A stretch of DNA of 64,000 nucleotides from Calliopsis andreniformis (GCF_051401765.1 NC_135073.1:1798001-1862000); one strand, 5' to 3'; counted from the first letter of the stretch, positions 48,300 to 61,842 are shown. The notes: generated by a model not told the origin, from the letters alone. Made by a program: numbers and translations.

Positions 48300-51200
48300 A
48301 ACAGAGAGAAATCGCGATCGAGACGAGAGCTTTTTGGATAAGACATGAGTCAAAGTGCAGAGACTTTAAAGTGTAGAATATTAACCGTATCTAACTGGCT
48401 ATTTTTATAAAAAATGACTAAACATTTGGACGTTAATACAGTAAACTACTCCTCGCAATCTCCCCTTGTAAAAATCGAAATGTTATAATCATGTTTAATT
48501 TTATACAAATAATATCTGTATTATTCTTACTGTCAACATATTGACGATTGTTCAATATTTTGAACCTCAATTGTATAATGTCGATTTGAGTTGTATTAAT
48601 TCTTGGTTTTGTAAAGAAAAAGTTCATTTAGTTGAATCCTCTTTTGTTGAAAATATAAATTGCACGTTATAAATTTTGGTTAAAATATACAGTCCATTTT
48701 TTTTTAATGTAACTTATATGTAGATATCTATTGTTTTATCATAGAACCGCAAATATTTCAGTAAACATAATTAAGTCAATAATATTGTGTTAAAAGTGGT
48801 GAAATATAAAACGGTTTTTCTATTAGCTATATTCTTATTGCTTAAGAAATTCTGCCCCAATTAAAACATTGTTTTGTTTGTATTAGGGATGTGATTTCTT
48901 CAGAATGTCCCACTCGCGAGTAGGGATCGATGTTGAAGGATCGAATTTGCTTAATAATCGGTTATGATTCTTCAGCCAGTTTCAAAGCCTATGCTTTACT
49001 ACATTTTGACTATCCTATACTTTTCCACTTAAACATATAATAATGATTAGGTGTCCGAGCGTTCCTTGATTCATATAATGTCCGTGTTAGAAAAGGCGTT
49101 AATATCACGTTGTCATACGGATTCAGAATATACGACAGCCTCTCAATTATCTATAACTTCTAGAGTTTAAATTTATACATATTTTCAGTTCAACCTATAA
49201 AATCAAACTATAACTAGTTAGACTCTAAAACCAAAAACATAATTTCTGGTATTAAAAATCTATACATTACATTTTACAGACAAAAATCAGTGCAGATCCA
49301 GTACTCAAAATAACATATAATCCTTTTAAGGAAATCAGTATTTCTCAATTTTACTAAATGTCATAAGGCTAAAGGGGGTTAATTGCCAATACGATGGGGA
49401 TGACAAGGGAATGACGAGGGAGTGACGAGGAAATGGCGGAGTAACTCGATACCACTAGGAGTTTCTAAATAGACTCTGTATTCAACGACATGCACGATGA
49501 ATGTGGATCCATTGCAAAGGAAACCATAGGTAAAGGATGGTGATGGGAGTGAAGTGGCCGGCGGAAGAAGTTGGCGAGTAGAAAGAAGAGGAGGGAGAGG
49601 GCATCTGGCTCCTTACAATTAAACGAAGCCTCGGAAGCCCTCGAAAGCGAGCCGTCGAGCAGTCAACAGCTGCGCATCTGAATACTAATTTGAAATGTTT
49701 ACACACCCGCGCACTGCAGCCGGCACCCACGTTCGTCGCCGAGGTGGCGGCAAGTCGGCAACGGAAAGAACTTGCCCTCTGGGCCAGGGTAATTCTGCGC
49801 TCTATTCTCTGTTGTCAAAGTCAACTCAGTTGCAGTTGCTGAAAATGTCGTGTGACCCGTCAAAATTGCCAGGAATCAAAGTAAACAAGGATGTACCTTT
49901 TTTTAATTAGCGGTCTAACGTTGCATAAGTTACTAGTATTTTGTCTGGATTAAGTATGTGATAGTATTCTTCATATGTTTGTGGAAGATTAAGACTATGT
50001 CCAGGTTGATCCTATGCTTTCACCATTGTAGCCCAAACGTTTTGCATTCGTATATGCACAACATAGTGAATCGTTATCGATTACCTCTTCAGTAGGCGTT
50101 TGTGTGTTATTATGAAATGTTTTATCCTCAGCCGAGGTATTAGGTAAATATACTCTCTTTTCTGTTCAGGTCACAATATAGAACTTGTGAGTAAAAGGCT
50201 GTACCTTAAATCTTTCTTCTGTTAAATATGGATCATTTTGGACTCCATTCTTTTCTAACAATACATCGTTTTTACGTGGTTTACAAAATAGTTCCTGAAA
50301 TGGAATACATAGGGATTCCTACTTTATTAAACAGGAGTGTTAATGCTTTTTTAGAATTGCTGTGGATGCGACGTATCGATGAAGGATTCCTTATGTTTGT
50401 CAAAAGAATTATAATTTAGATAACTTACCTTCACATATTAACCTGCTGTAGATTGATGACGGTTCACTTTTGATCTATCTTTTAGATATGTTCGTGCATG
50501 GCCATGCTATTGAAATTCGACATAGGGGTGGAGCTTAACCAATATGCACAAAATATGGCGACAAATAACATTGCATTGACCATGAAATATACGTGTCTAA
50601 TTCTTTTGAGTACCATGAAAATATTAATTAAAATCGAAAAAATTTATTCTTGGATAAGGCAAAGTCTTTACACAGAAATGTTATTGCAGAGAAACGTGTT
50701 CTTAACGCAGTGTTATTAATGTTTTTCTCTTCTGTCACCACAGGTCGTGGTGATTATGTCCTATCCCAATTTTGGTAATTTTGCCGAATTAGTAGTAACC
50801 GAAAGAAGTAGCCATACGTGAAAGAATTGAATTTTGGGTACAGAATCGTGTGAGCACTGCTTTATTATCTATTCGGTAAAATTATCAAGTCAGTCAAAAA
50901 AACGTATTGCCTGAAATAGCTGTACAACTCTATAAGAATATTATTTTTTCTATTATTAGGTATACTATTATTTTTCTGTCTTGCCATTTTAACAAAAACA
51001 ATAAATAAAGAACAATTATGAACTTTTTATACATTTATTTTCATTGCACCACGTATATGTCCTACTGTAATTGAACATTAATAATGCAGTAAGATATGCA
51101 CATACCACTTTGACAGAGAAATTAGTTTTGAGGAAAATATTTCAGAAACCTTCACAAAGGTCAAAAATGAGCGGACGTCGCCTCGGCCATTCACGTCGGC

Positions 51201-52044
51201 CGTCCGAGAGTTAAAAATATTCAAAATCTTTCAATGAATCAGTGCTCCTTTTTCCATTAAAGAACATCTATGCCTACAGTATTTCCCTTTCATACCTTCT
51301 CTTGCTCTGCTTCTGCCGCATTCAACCCCCGACAGAGTTACGTTAATCATTCATTGAGCTGTTCTAAAAGTGTTCACCTCGAAATCCTGGCACCCCATGA
51401 GCCCTGGGAGCCAGCACCCTTATTTCCATACCGATTTCATGGCTGTCAAGGCTCCGCGTTAAAACGGCCGGTCAAATATTTATGAAGATGTAATCGTTAT
51501 TTTGATAAGCGGCCTCGAATTGATATCGGTACATTTTTCTTGAAGCTCGAAGCAACTCAAGGGGGTTTGGAAGTGCGAATATAAACACGTCCACGCGACT
51601 CCCCCGGGGCTTCAGACAAGATCTGCCTACTGCTGCAATAGAGGGGTAGAATAGATGGAATACGTTGGGGATGTGTTCGTCACAGATTTCGAAACGTATT
51701 CCAAATAAACTTCTCATGTAGTGATCATTTTTTTCGTAGGTTTATACTTTAGATTTGGATTTATCACATGAACTGATCACTTATCCCATTGTAATGCTTT
51801 TTCAGGTTTGCGACTTTCGTTCAGTCTATAACTTCAATTTTTAGTCAATCTTAGCACATGCGCACTGGGGCAGTTTTCACGGTATGTCGCTATCAGCTAA
51901 AGAATCTAACTAAAACATCTAACCTAAGTATATTGAAGTATATTGGTTGAATATAATCGAAGTATATTGAAACAAATCCTGAGATAGGATTAGGCATCTG
52001 CCCCTATGTGACACAGTGCCGAAAAAAATGTGATGCACTTGTAA
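48300..52044. other. Non-coding mosaic
   Basis: AT-rich apart from GC-richer blocks at about 49380-49860, 51130-51480 and 51560-51680. Two plus-strand frames at 50228-50419 and 50498-50719 have a hydrophobic, Met/Ile/Leu-rich flavour, and a good minus-strand donor (AAG|GTAAGT) lies at about 50431. The strand evidence conflicts and no receptor or other family motif is seen. GAAGTATATTG-like words repeat three times at 51925-51990. Confidence 0.45.
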
Positions 52045-52062
52045 GCGCGCACATGTGCGCGC
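52045..52062. repeat. 18-bp perfect palindrome
   Basis: GCGCGCACATGTGCGCGC is its own reverse complement. A looser echo, GCATATATGTGCGC, follows about 30 bp downstream. It could be a binding site or a cruciform-prone spot, but no gene is adjacent. Confidence 0.8.
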
Positions 52063-55000
52063 CCCGTCATATAAATGGAGGGTAAGAAGCACGCATATAT
52101 GTGCGCACCGGTGTTTATATGTCAATATCAATACAGGTTAAATCTTATAGTTTTGTTCTTGTCAGGCAAAGCAGCGTATGACATCTACTTTTTTTTAAAT
52201 TTTGAACTGCATTTCTGCGTTTTAAACTTGCGTTTTATAATGTTCTTGCTATTTAAGAAAAAAATTCTTGTAATTTAATTCCCATTTATTAAGGCTTAAA
52301 GTTTTCTAAAATATTACGTAATTATATCGTTTTTATAATATAAAGTACATTTTTACAATGTATTAATCTCTACATTTTTTAGTTATCTTCCTTTAGTCAT
52401 TGTCATCATTGGATATTATTGATAATGTGTATATATGTATATATAATAATTTTATAGAGATATATGTATATAAAACTCTACATTATAATCAAGACAGGAT
52501 ATGTTTGTACGTATACATGTTGTTCCCGGCATAAGTAACATAATTTGCGAAAGGGGGGAGAGGAACGCGTGTTAAGCGTCTACGAGACGCGAACAGCCAT
52601 GTGTACTGGTTTGTTTTTGAAGAAAGGATGAGACTATTATAAAGTTATTATTCATTACCTATTAATCTTGCGACAATTATTCTTTTTGTTTATTGTAAAG
52701 TTGCAAGGGTGTTTGCATTTATGTCAAATAAACTCATTATGTATCTTTGCATCCATTGTGCTGTGTTCGATCCAAATAACCTCAACAGATATACACAATA
52801 TCATTATAACTGTTCGACGTAAATAGCATGTAGGCAATTATGTTTAAAATGTATCAAAGAACAAAACTTTCTAATTCCAGTAGAAATCACAATTTAGATA
52901 GTTAAGAAACGCCTTTAGTTTATTTAATTAAACCTGTTAAGGTTAGATTCGCAAGGGTCTTTCTGTCTTTGTGTACTTTCAAGGTAAAAAATAGTCAAAC
53001 TTTCTGCTTTCTTTCAAAATGGAATCCATTTTCAGAGAATTAAAATTGAAATTTGTCGAATATCTACATTATTTGACATTCTACCGTATCCTATACTTCC
53101 TACAGCATTTTATAAGATGATTACACGTGTAATAAAGTTCCGTCATACTTTGAAATGACTTTTAACGGGGATGTCAAATTTTAAAAAATCAGAAAACTAA
53201 ATCAAACGTTTATCAAAACAGTGAAAGCACCTAAAGAAGTACCTATTTTTCAGTGATTGGCGACGTTTGAAAAAATTTGTTGGTCAAGTCCAGATTTTTT
53301 CAAATTAAATGCCTTTATAAAAAGAAGATTATGTCCACTATTGCAGATATTAAATAATAAAACAAGTTCTGCCTCTATACTTTGGTCCATGCTATTACTC
53401 AAACATGAAAGAAAGGAATCTTATGAATTTTTAGAATCCATGTGACTTGGGTGCAGATCGAAGTTAAAAAATGACATGTACTTTCATAAATTTTGAACAG
53501 ACCCATACTTTATGCATATAGGATCGCGGATTTGTCTCGGTAAGCTGAGAATGTCCACGTGTGAAGTCCTGCAGAGACTCGTGTGGCACCCTTTTCCGAG
53601 GCTAGGATCAGAAGTGGCATGCGTGGGTCGAACGGCACGTGTGCGCCAAGGGTGTACCACCCTTCTCGTGTGCGCAAGGTGCCTTTACGGTTGTCCCGTA
53701 GTGACATTCGCCACGGCGTTTTATTAAAAGCTATGGGATAATCTCGTCCTCGGATTCCGATCAGATTTCGATTGAATCGGCCTACTAGCGAGGAGAATAT
53801 GCCGAACCGGCTGCTGACACTGCAATCACCGTACGACTGATAATGATCTCGAGTGCTAGACAATATATACCTACGTGCCATTCTTTAAACCTTTTGAAAG
53901 TCTTTAGAATTCAAAAGTCCGTGCAACGATGTCCATACCTTCTGTTCGAGAATAGCTTCATTTTCATTCTCAGTCGTTTCACCCTCTCGGTTAGCGCGAA
54001 AACATATGTACTCCGTAAATATGAACTCCCTTCGAATGCGAGGAACCAATGCAATTCAAGCACATGTGCTCGTGAATGCGAACGTTTCAATGGAACCGAT
54101 GCGTCGGCTGCTTGTACCCAAAGGGAATGCAGCGAATTAAGAGCGCGAAATTGTTCGATATAATCGTAGATTGGGAAAAGCAGAAATGCATAGCCGTATA
54201 TTAATTATAAAGAACATAAGAAGAATAAAATGTGTTCTTGACTGACAGATGAGTGACGGTGCTTTTATCGGTAAATCTACTATGTTCCCAAAAACACTAG
54301 TGTAGATAAAGAACGGCACTAAGCAAGACATGTATATATAAAGAGAAGTTAAAAATGTATTCTAAATTTAGCTATTAACAATGTTACTAAACAAATAAAG
54401 TTTAAAGAGCGGCACTGTTAGAATATATACTCCACCGGGAGATTCTTCGGTGGCATATTCTTCTGCATTCAGATGAACCTAAGGTATAAAACCGTCAGAT
54501 AATTTCGTGAATGCATAACCTATGCACAGGGTCGATTAGCTCGGTCAGAATCGAGATCGAGGGAAACGTAGAGCAGAGTACATGCTCTATATCGGCCCGT
54601 ATATGCTCCATCCGCTGCAATAGCAATCGGCCGGCTTCTCCGTTCGCTGCTGTTCATGTAAACAGTTAATCTAAATCCCGAGCAAGCAGCGATGTAATGT
54701 TATGCGGCGCGCAAGACTCATTATACTTGTAAACCAGTCCGAGCCTCGACCACAACCCAATACAGAGGTGCGCATGCGAGCGCGTGTTCGCTCGCAGCCA
54801 CGTATTTTCACGTATACACGCGTTTTCACGCACAACTGCAACTATCTGCACGCGCGCGTGCGCGCGAATTCGAACAAGAACGCGTCTCATAGGTTCGTGC
54901 GGCCTCAACCGTGACTCGATTGCCCCGTAAATGAATACTACTTTGAGCTCGGTCCACGAAAACGTTCCACTAAACAGGTATATATATGTACAGACTGCTC

Positions 55001-55337
55001 AAATTCCTATGCCACGTATTACCTACTACGTCATCCTCGTTATCAATTCAACCCTTAGTAGGCGTATTTTCGGTACCTTTATACGGGAAACGTGGGTCAC
55101 TTATTTCTTATATGTTTATCTATGGGTAAAAGTTGACAAAATTTTTAAGCGTTCTATATAAGAATTATAATAACAGATTTTTCTTAAATTAGACAAAATA
55201 AATATCCATTACATATTAAGTAGTTCCCGAGAAAATGATGTCTATCTTTGGAACTCGCCTGGACAAGAAGACTCATGTTTACGGAGTAAGGCTTAACATG
55301 TACTGTTGGTAATTCACGATCAGATGTCAGTAGGACG
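52063..55337. other. Non-coding mosaic
   Basis: AT-rich to about 53500, including TATATG-type simple sequence at 52425-52480. It is then GC-richer at 53510-54140 and 54440-54930, with CG-rich alternating runs such as GCACGCGCGCGTGC near 54849. The 123-codon minus frame at 53510-53881 and the overlapping plus frames show no family motif. A 62-codon plus frame at 53257-53445 follows a TTTTTCAG acceptor-like site, but no donor or homology supports it. Confidence 0.45.
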
Positions 55338-55770
55338 GCACAGGAGCAAGAAGAGTGCTCGGCTCGGTACAAGTAGTTGTAATAGGTGTGACCAATTTGG
55401 TCAATAAGAAGAACGCGTGTGTACAGGCTTTATGTCTTTTCCTGCGGAACCAATCAAACTCACTGACATCTTTTACGCACCCGACAGTATATGGTTTATT
55501 TATTCGTATTATTTTGGAACTTATTCACATTGTTACTTTACCTGTTTCTCTCCAGCAAAAATATAAGTAGTACTTACTACTGCTTGAGGGCTGAGGAGTT
55601 GGTTATCAGAACAGCGCAAGGGTAAGAGGACTACTCAACTCGCTATAAGCTATAAACCTCGAGTAAATGGTGTGACCGATTCGGCTAATAAGGGAAATGC
55701 GTGTGTACCGTCTTTATTTGTTTTTCCGCGAACCCAATCAGACACGACTACTGTCTAAACTCCCAAGAGT
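55338..55770 (+). repeat. Diverged direct duplication (about 160-bp unit, about 276-bp spacing)
   Basis: Copy 1 (55338 to about 55497) and copy 2 (55614 to about 55770) align in the same orientation at roughly 70-80 percent. Anchors are GGTGTGACCAATTTGG/GGTGTGACCGATTCGG, then GCGTGTGTAC in both, CTTTAT in both, and GAACCAATCAAAC/GAACCCAATCAGAC. Copy 2 has an extra 8 bases before the GGTGTGACC word. Both copies are open in the same frame around this word (GVTNLVNKKNACV and GVTDSANKGNACV), which follows from the similarity and does not by itself show coding. It could be an old tandem duplication or two fragments of one dispersed repeat. Confidence 0.7.
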
Positions 55771-56995
55771 GTGAACATTGAGATAAGGATAGCGAACTTT
55801 CGCGGGACTCGCTGTCGAAACAAGTTTATGCAGCACAAATTAGCGCAACAGTGTCGTTGCAAGGTGTTACAGCACGCGCGTTCACGAAGCGCTAATCATG
55901 AGTCGCGAACCGGCATTTTAGATTCCGAGTAAGTTGGTGTAGATGTCTGCGTACCGGAAGCCGGCCTAATACACACATTCGAAATTTTTCACCGGCCGAT
56001 TCCATTTCTGCGTCGTTTCCTTCCTCCTCTTTTCCCCCTTTTTCGCCGAGCCGGTCCGTACCACGCTCGGAGAACAATGCCCGAGATCCGACGCGGATAA
56101 ATCGATTTTTACGCGACATAACTTTCATACCGTCCGCTCCCTCGCACCTTTCCCTTACCCACTAACCACTACCAGCCACAGTAGGCTTGAGGCGTGAACC
56201 CGTGGATGAAGTTATGTTACCTTTCCATCGCGATTAGCAAAGCTAATTCGACCGTTCTTCTGTAACCATCGACTGTTCCACTCACGATTTATCGATAATG
56301 GAAAGCTCTTCTATCTTCGATGGAGATTCTTGTTTTATTCTGGTTCCATATCAATTGTTACCCGATATAGTACAACTTCTCTTGCTAACTTCTTGGTTTT
56401 CAGTTGGGACTGTGAAACATGGAATCCATGCAAGGAAAATTTTAACGCTCGCGTATATAACTATCTATACTGAAATTTATATCGCGTAACGAACCAAGCT
56501 TCGCTGTCGAGACGCATACCCTTTGACCCAAGAAATTATAATAGGTACATCTGCCGAGGAGTTATGCATCCTGTCGCTTGGTAGGTCTTCTGAAATCTAA
56601 CTGCGTTCATCCGGCACATAGATTCACTTAATTTGACGATTTGCATAATTGCCTGGTAAGAACTGTTTATTTTCTTCCACGAAGGAATGAGAATGAGACA
56701 CATACGTATATAGACGCGTTCCGTTCACCAAGAAATTTAACAAGCTGCTCAATTCCGTTACCTAGAGTTCACTGAAATCATTAGCGTTCCTTTTCCCCTT
56801 TTCGGTTAAACTGGTAGTTAAGTAGTCTGACATAGCATGTACATTTAAATATTTTAATTCATTACTTAGGAATTCTTTTCAGTTTATAATATTGAAACAT
56901 GAAACAAGCTATACTCTAAAGGAAATATGTATGCATGTTTCCGCTAGGCGGCAGAACCGTGAAAAGTTCATAAACGTTCAGCTATAGCAGTTTAA
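55771..56995. other. Non-coding, GC-richer at 55800-56200
   Basis: A GC-rich block with a Glu/Gly/Arg-rich minus frame (55892-56128) of compositional type, then AT-rich sequence. No motif or splice-framed exon is seen. Confidence 0.5.
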
Positions 56996-57346
56996 GGGGG
57001 TATTCTCCTTTAGAGGAGTCTTAAGATCAGTTTTATTTTATTGCATTTTTTGCAAGTGTAACATCTGAAAAATGAATTTCTAAAATTTTATACCTGATTT
57101 TAATGAAATAAAGCTTTAGAAAACGATACACTGCTGGTAATGTTCAGCGTAAGTAGGATCCCATTCTCATTCTTAGACATTCAAAATATGAACATTTTTT
57201 CTATTATTTACTGACTTTTTTCTTTTAGAAAAACGTCCCCTTTATTTGACAATATAGCAAATTAAAAGTAATGAACTGCTCTCGAAACAGTGTTTTAGAA
57301 ATTGGCTTCCATGATTTCTTAATACTGGGTTATATAAAACAGATAT

Positions 57347-57382
57347 ACCTTTATACCTTTACCTTTATACCTTTATCTTTCA
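57347..57382 (+). repeat. TACCTTTA tandem repeat
   Basis: About four imperfect units of TACCTTTA, the last being TATCTTTC. They lie inside the TTAA-flanked element. Confidence 0.8.
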
Positions 57383-57527
57383 AACTAGAATTGTGTATGC
57401 CACTATTTGCAATAGTTCTTTTCTATCTTTCCTAAAAGTTAAAATTTTATGATAAATTTCACATGGTTGCCATTTTGTCAAAATACATTTTTTTGCTTTA
57501 TTCTAGTTCAAAAGATAGCCATATTTA

Positions 57528-57590
57528 TATATCCATAATTATATATCCTTTTATTTTTATAACCATAATTACATTTCCTTTTATTTTGAA
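57528..57590 (+). repeat. Two-copy tandem duplication, about 30-bp unit
   Basis: CCATAATTATATATCCTTTTATTTT is followed by CCATAATTACATTTCCTTTTATTTT after a few bases. This is a local duplication inside the TTAA-flanked element. Confidence 0.7.
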
Positions 57591-57803
57591 TGGGTACAAC
57601 AACATTCAGTCGTGGAAGTCACCTAAAATGACACCCTGCAGAAAATACGCATGTAGTAAAGATAATTATATAAATGTATCTTTTTGAAACATATTTAAAT
57701 ATGTATACAGCGTATTAAGTTCCTTGGCTGGTCCTAATAAGTTTTTATTCCAAAAATCGCTTAAAAACGTCGCCTTTAACTTCAAAGGAGAATATCCCCT
57801 TAA

Positions 57804-60800
57804 TGCTATGATACTTATAAGGTAGCTGCCGTCAATAGCCGAGAACTTTTGAGAAGAATGTTGATGTTAACTCGTCGATTGTTTCAGATTCCACGGTCGG
57901 AAAATAAGTCCGCCTTGTCGACATTCACATTAATATTACGATATTATCAATTCAACGCGATGCATATGGTTGTCACTCGCCCGCATCTTCCCATGGGGAT
58001 GTATAATATCCGCTGGTGAATACATACATACATGAATAAACAGATACACGTGCATTTGAATACGTTAATATACGACCGGCCGAGCGTGGACATACGCACA
58101 CATATAGTTACACGCAGAAGTATTCGGTTGTCCTCTGTTTCTAGCAAATTGAATACGTAGAATACCTCGAAGTTACAATGTTAAACTTCTGTCATCAATA
58201 TTACCGTTTGACACACTTATTCATACATGTACTACTTGTAAAAACCAGGCCCCTATGAAGCTTGCCGCGCGATTTAAAAATACTCCTTACAAATTGAATG
58301 TAGACAGCATCGATTTACTTTTCGTGTCCAAAATAGTGTTACTGATTTTCCACTACGCATTTCGTCGAATTTGTAAACGCATCCGGCATTTAAACTCAAC
58401 GCAAAAAGCAATCGTATTGATTACAATGTGACACACGAATTGAGGGGTTGGTCGGTCGATGAACGCACACTCGGAGATATTTTAATGATCCGCGATAATA
58501 ATGATTATAGTGAGCCATGCGATAGACACCGACTGTATCGGTATAATGCAAATGCCAGTATTTGCTGGCCGAATCGGGAAAGTTGTAGCCAGTGTTTTTG
58601 GGATTTGTTCGGTGATAACTAGTGCTGTTCATGTTCTCGCGAGATTTGTGTAAATAATATTATTTTTGCGGATGCTTCCTTCTTCGCTTCCTCAATCCGG
58701 GTTAATATTGTTTACGTGCTGCTTTCAGCTGAACTTCTAGTAAACACGTTGCGATGATTCGACATCTTTAATAAGTACTTTGACACTATACGCGTGTTCT
58801 TCAAACTCGTCTTGAACGCAACCAGATGTCTATTATAACTCAATGTTCACCCTCAATGGCGACAGCTGTTCGAGTGGCGCCGTTTCCATCGGACACTCGG
58901 TATATTTCACGGACGACACGAATTAGGAAACGGCGCAACTAACGCGGTCATCAATTACTATTAGCATTACTTATTTTTGGAAAGTCACATATGGTCGGCA
59001 GAGGGTGACATCATCTCCTTTTTTCCCCATCTTGTTCGCCCGCTTAGCGTTCGTGTCACTCGTATTTTAATGCAACTCACTAATGCGTGCCTTCTATGTG
59101 TTCTTATAAAGAATTTCTAACCCATTCTATGTATCTAAGAATTCGTCAGCATTCGTATACAATAAAAAGACCATCGTTTGAAAGCCATTAGACATTAAAT
59201 ATATCTTGCATGTTTTGACGGACTCTATTATATCCTTGTTACGCAAACAGTTGCCATTTTGTTTCTCTCTTGTTTTGCAACAATACGCCGGTGACATGAT
59301 GCGAGTCGTGATTCGTTGCACTGTGGTCGCGAGTGCATTTTGCATGGCGGTAACTTGACAAGTGGCGTGGTTGAATAGTCTAAATTACGTTGGCTTTGTG
59401 ATTCCTGCGCGTTTAAAACCGGATACGCAAATCTGCTCGCATTTGCGGCCGTTTTTCAAATAATTCTAAGAAAACAATATCACAACACGCGGCTTCTATT
59501 AAATAATTACGAAGGTTTGAATGATAAGAGAGGAAAGTCGTTAAGAAAGAAACTGAGCATTTGTAAAAGGATGTACACTGGTCTTTCCTCCATACGACCT
59601 TGCCCTTAGTCTCCAGTTTCACTGGAAATGACCATTCGTTCGCCAGTCAATCGATAAAAGCCTCCCTCCGCTTACTTTTTTTTACACTCGAGTCGATTCC
59701 TCTCCGATCACGATATTCCGTATCAGATTACGCCTTAATTGAATTAAATAGCTTCAAGGAAGTTAGCTAATTGCATTATCGTGTGCTGGCAAATGTATTC
59801 ATAAGTTCATTAATGGCTTAGAAAACGTTCCGTTTAATTATATTTGCAATTATTACTTTGTGAATAACAGTGACATAACTAAAGCAAAGAATGAACTTGA
59901 AAAAAACTCGCATATCTCTACATTCTAAAACGCATACGACATCTCTTCTCCAAGAGATTAAGGAAACAATAACCTATTACATCGTCATACCACTACAAAT
60001 ACATCTCCTTTACGATCGAGTATATTCTCAGACATATTGTCATGTGTAACGCACTGACTTTTCGCTTTCTTTAAAGAAACAATTTTAATAAGCTGCCAAA
60101 TAAATGCACTGCAGAGTTCATCACTTTATTTATTTTACAAAATATTTGAACTTTTTAGAAGCTAAACTGTTACACTTTACTTTCTGTAAAATTTTTTATT
60201 TTATTGCTCAAGCACATGATTATAGTTAATTTTTCAAAGATCGAAAAATTTCTTTGCATAATTATGTCTATTATCATAAAGCAATAGAATCTTGTATGAT
60301 TGTTAATATTGTATTTTCGTTTCTGAAGAATGTTAAGTTGTTATTGTTAATCAAGAACTCAATATCCCAGAAATAAAACTGATTATTCGTTATGTAATTT
60401 GATATATTACATGGCTCTGTTTGTTTACTTCAAGTAGAACTTTAAAATGCATTATCTATTGCATGTCATTATTCATTTTCTCTAGTTTTTGTTTCATGGA
60501 GTTAACCAGTTTGGCATCTCAGGAAATTTTATGTTAAGGTTTTCCAAATTGGAGTCAAATGAGTTCACATGTCATCCTTTCATTAACTTGCATTTGAAGT
60601 CACTTTTAAGTTGAAAGAATGTTTTATACAACGATGTGCAAAAGAATTTACTAATTTTTAAGCTTTTAAGCTTAATTGAGATTCACAGTAGAACGATTTC
60701 GGGAAGTTGACCAAAGAAATTAAGTATATGACAACCTACGCCATGCAAATTACGAGCGAGTGTAATGTTCGATAGGAGTCAAGAGTTGACAGTACACCAA

Positions 60801-61685
60801 TTCCTATAAAATAGTGCAAAAATTAAAATTGTTTTCATCACATCTGTATAATTTACATCTACATTCCTTTATTGGAATGATGCAAACTTTTAGGTCTTTC
60901 AATGATCGTGTAGCATGTTAAACTACGTCATTTCATTTCTACGGCTTGCTGTTCATCACGTAGGTATATCTTTGGTGACAAATGTCTTCTTTTAAAATTT
61001 CTCAGAAATATCAAATTAATGATGCAAGATTAGAAATCAAAAAGTTTAATTTGATTATGTCCAACTATGTATTTATGCACAGTTAATCAGAGAAGTATTC
61101 AACCATGTCCGTTACTACTAACGCTAAGTACAAGGAAAATAACGTGAAGTCTATTTTATTTTTTAACTTTCTTCTTTATCTACATACAGATACAGTATTG
61201 AGAGTACTCGCAGGAATTAATGTGCAAAATGATAATAATTAACACTGAATTTGAGAATACCTTTAACAGCTGCTATTGTAGACAGATCAGTGAGATCAAA
61301 CTGTGGAATTTCACTTAGTGAGTGAAAAAACAATGAGGTCCCCAATGCCGTACTCGTACAACGTACAGGGCAAAACAGCGAAGGCATTAATATGGAAGCA
61401 ATAACATGTCCTCTAGAAATTGATTTATTTCTACTTTGCATTATAACATATAGTAAAATATATAAACTATATTAAAAAAAAAAATCAATTTTTGAACAAA
61501 CATATGCATGCACATGCAAATGGACAGTTCTAGGTGGAACATAGCTAGGGAAAAGTTGACCCTTCGTAAACTTTTTCAGGTGTGTTCGTGATAGCGTGGT
61601 TGCATGTATGAGAACGCAGCTTAACGTGATGCTATAGGTATAGATGAATGTAGTGTTCAACAGTCGAGTGTATGTAAGTACTTAC
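57804..61685. other. Non-coding mosaic
   Basis: GC-richer patches lie at about 58250-58640, 58840-59080 and 59280-59460; the rest is AT-rich, with an A-run near 61473. Opposite-strand frames at 58396-58632 overlap and lack motifs. No element ends or RNA genes were seen. Confidence 0.5.
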
Positions 61686-61781
61686 CCCTCGCGAGGCTTC
61701 CATTTCTTCCCGCCGAATAGTCACCCTTCCTGCTTCTTCTCTGCTACCAGCTAAAGCCTGTTCACCCAGGGTCACGACCAT
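61686..61781 (-). CDS. Weak candidate coding exon (unknown protein)
   Basis: On the minus strand an ATG at 61781-61779 opens 32 codons (beginning MVVTLGEQALAG, ending REEMEASRG) that stop in phase 0 at GAGGG|GTAAGT, a strong donor at 61685. An in-frame TAG lies 10 codons upstream, so this would be a first coding exon if real. A second ATG in good context (GAAGAAATGG) lies at codon 27. Codon third positions lean to G/C, unlike the AT-rich surroundings. The amino-acid mix (charged, Glu/Arg-rich near the end) is plausible for a protein but matches no family I recognise. The block is only about 260 bp long. Chance cannot be excluded. Confidence 0.2.
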
Positions 61782-61842
61782 GATGCGCTGAGCGCGAGGT
61801 GATGAACTCTAGACGGGGGAGGGTTACCTTATTTACACTCAC

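Larger units (their letters stand above)
56996..57799. mobile_element. TTAA-flanked 804-bp element (piggyBac-like MITE)
   Basis: The left side reads TTAA|GGGGGTATTCTCCTTTAG (TTAA at 56992-56995). The reverse complement of the right side reads TTAA|GGGGATATTCTCCTTTGA (TTAA at 57800-57803). The ends match at 16 of the first 17 bases or nearly so, and no further paired sequence continues inward. Insertion at TTAA with duplication of TTAA, together with short terminal repeats, is the established hallmark of the piggyBac superfamily. The interior is AT-rich with no transposase-length frame, so the copy is non-autonomous. It contains two small internal repeats (57347-57382 and about 57530-57588). 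Confidence 0.8.

Noticed and set aside
50228..50719. Two hydrophobic plus-strand frames, considered as exons of a chemoreceptor
   Set aside because: No receptor signature residues were found, phases and splice sites do not join, and a good donor lies on the opposite strand in the gap.
53225..53445. Exon-like frame after a TTTTTCAG acceptor, considered as the start of an odorant-receptor exon
   Set aside because: The frame in phase with the acceptor stops within about 20 codons, and the longer frame has no donor or known motif.
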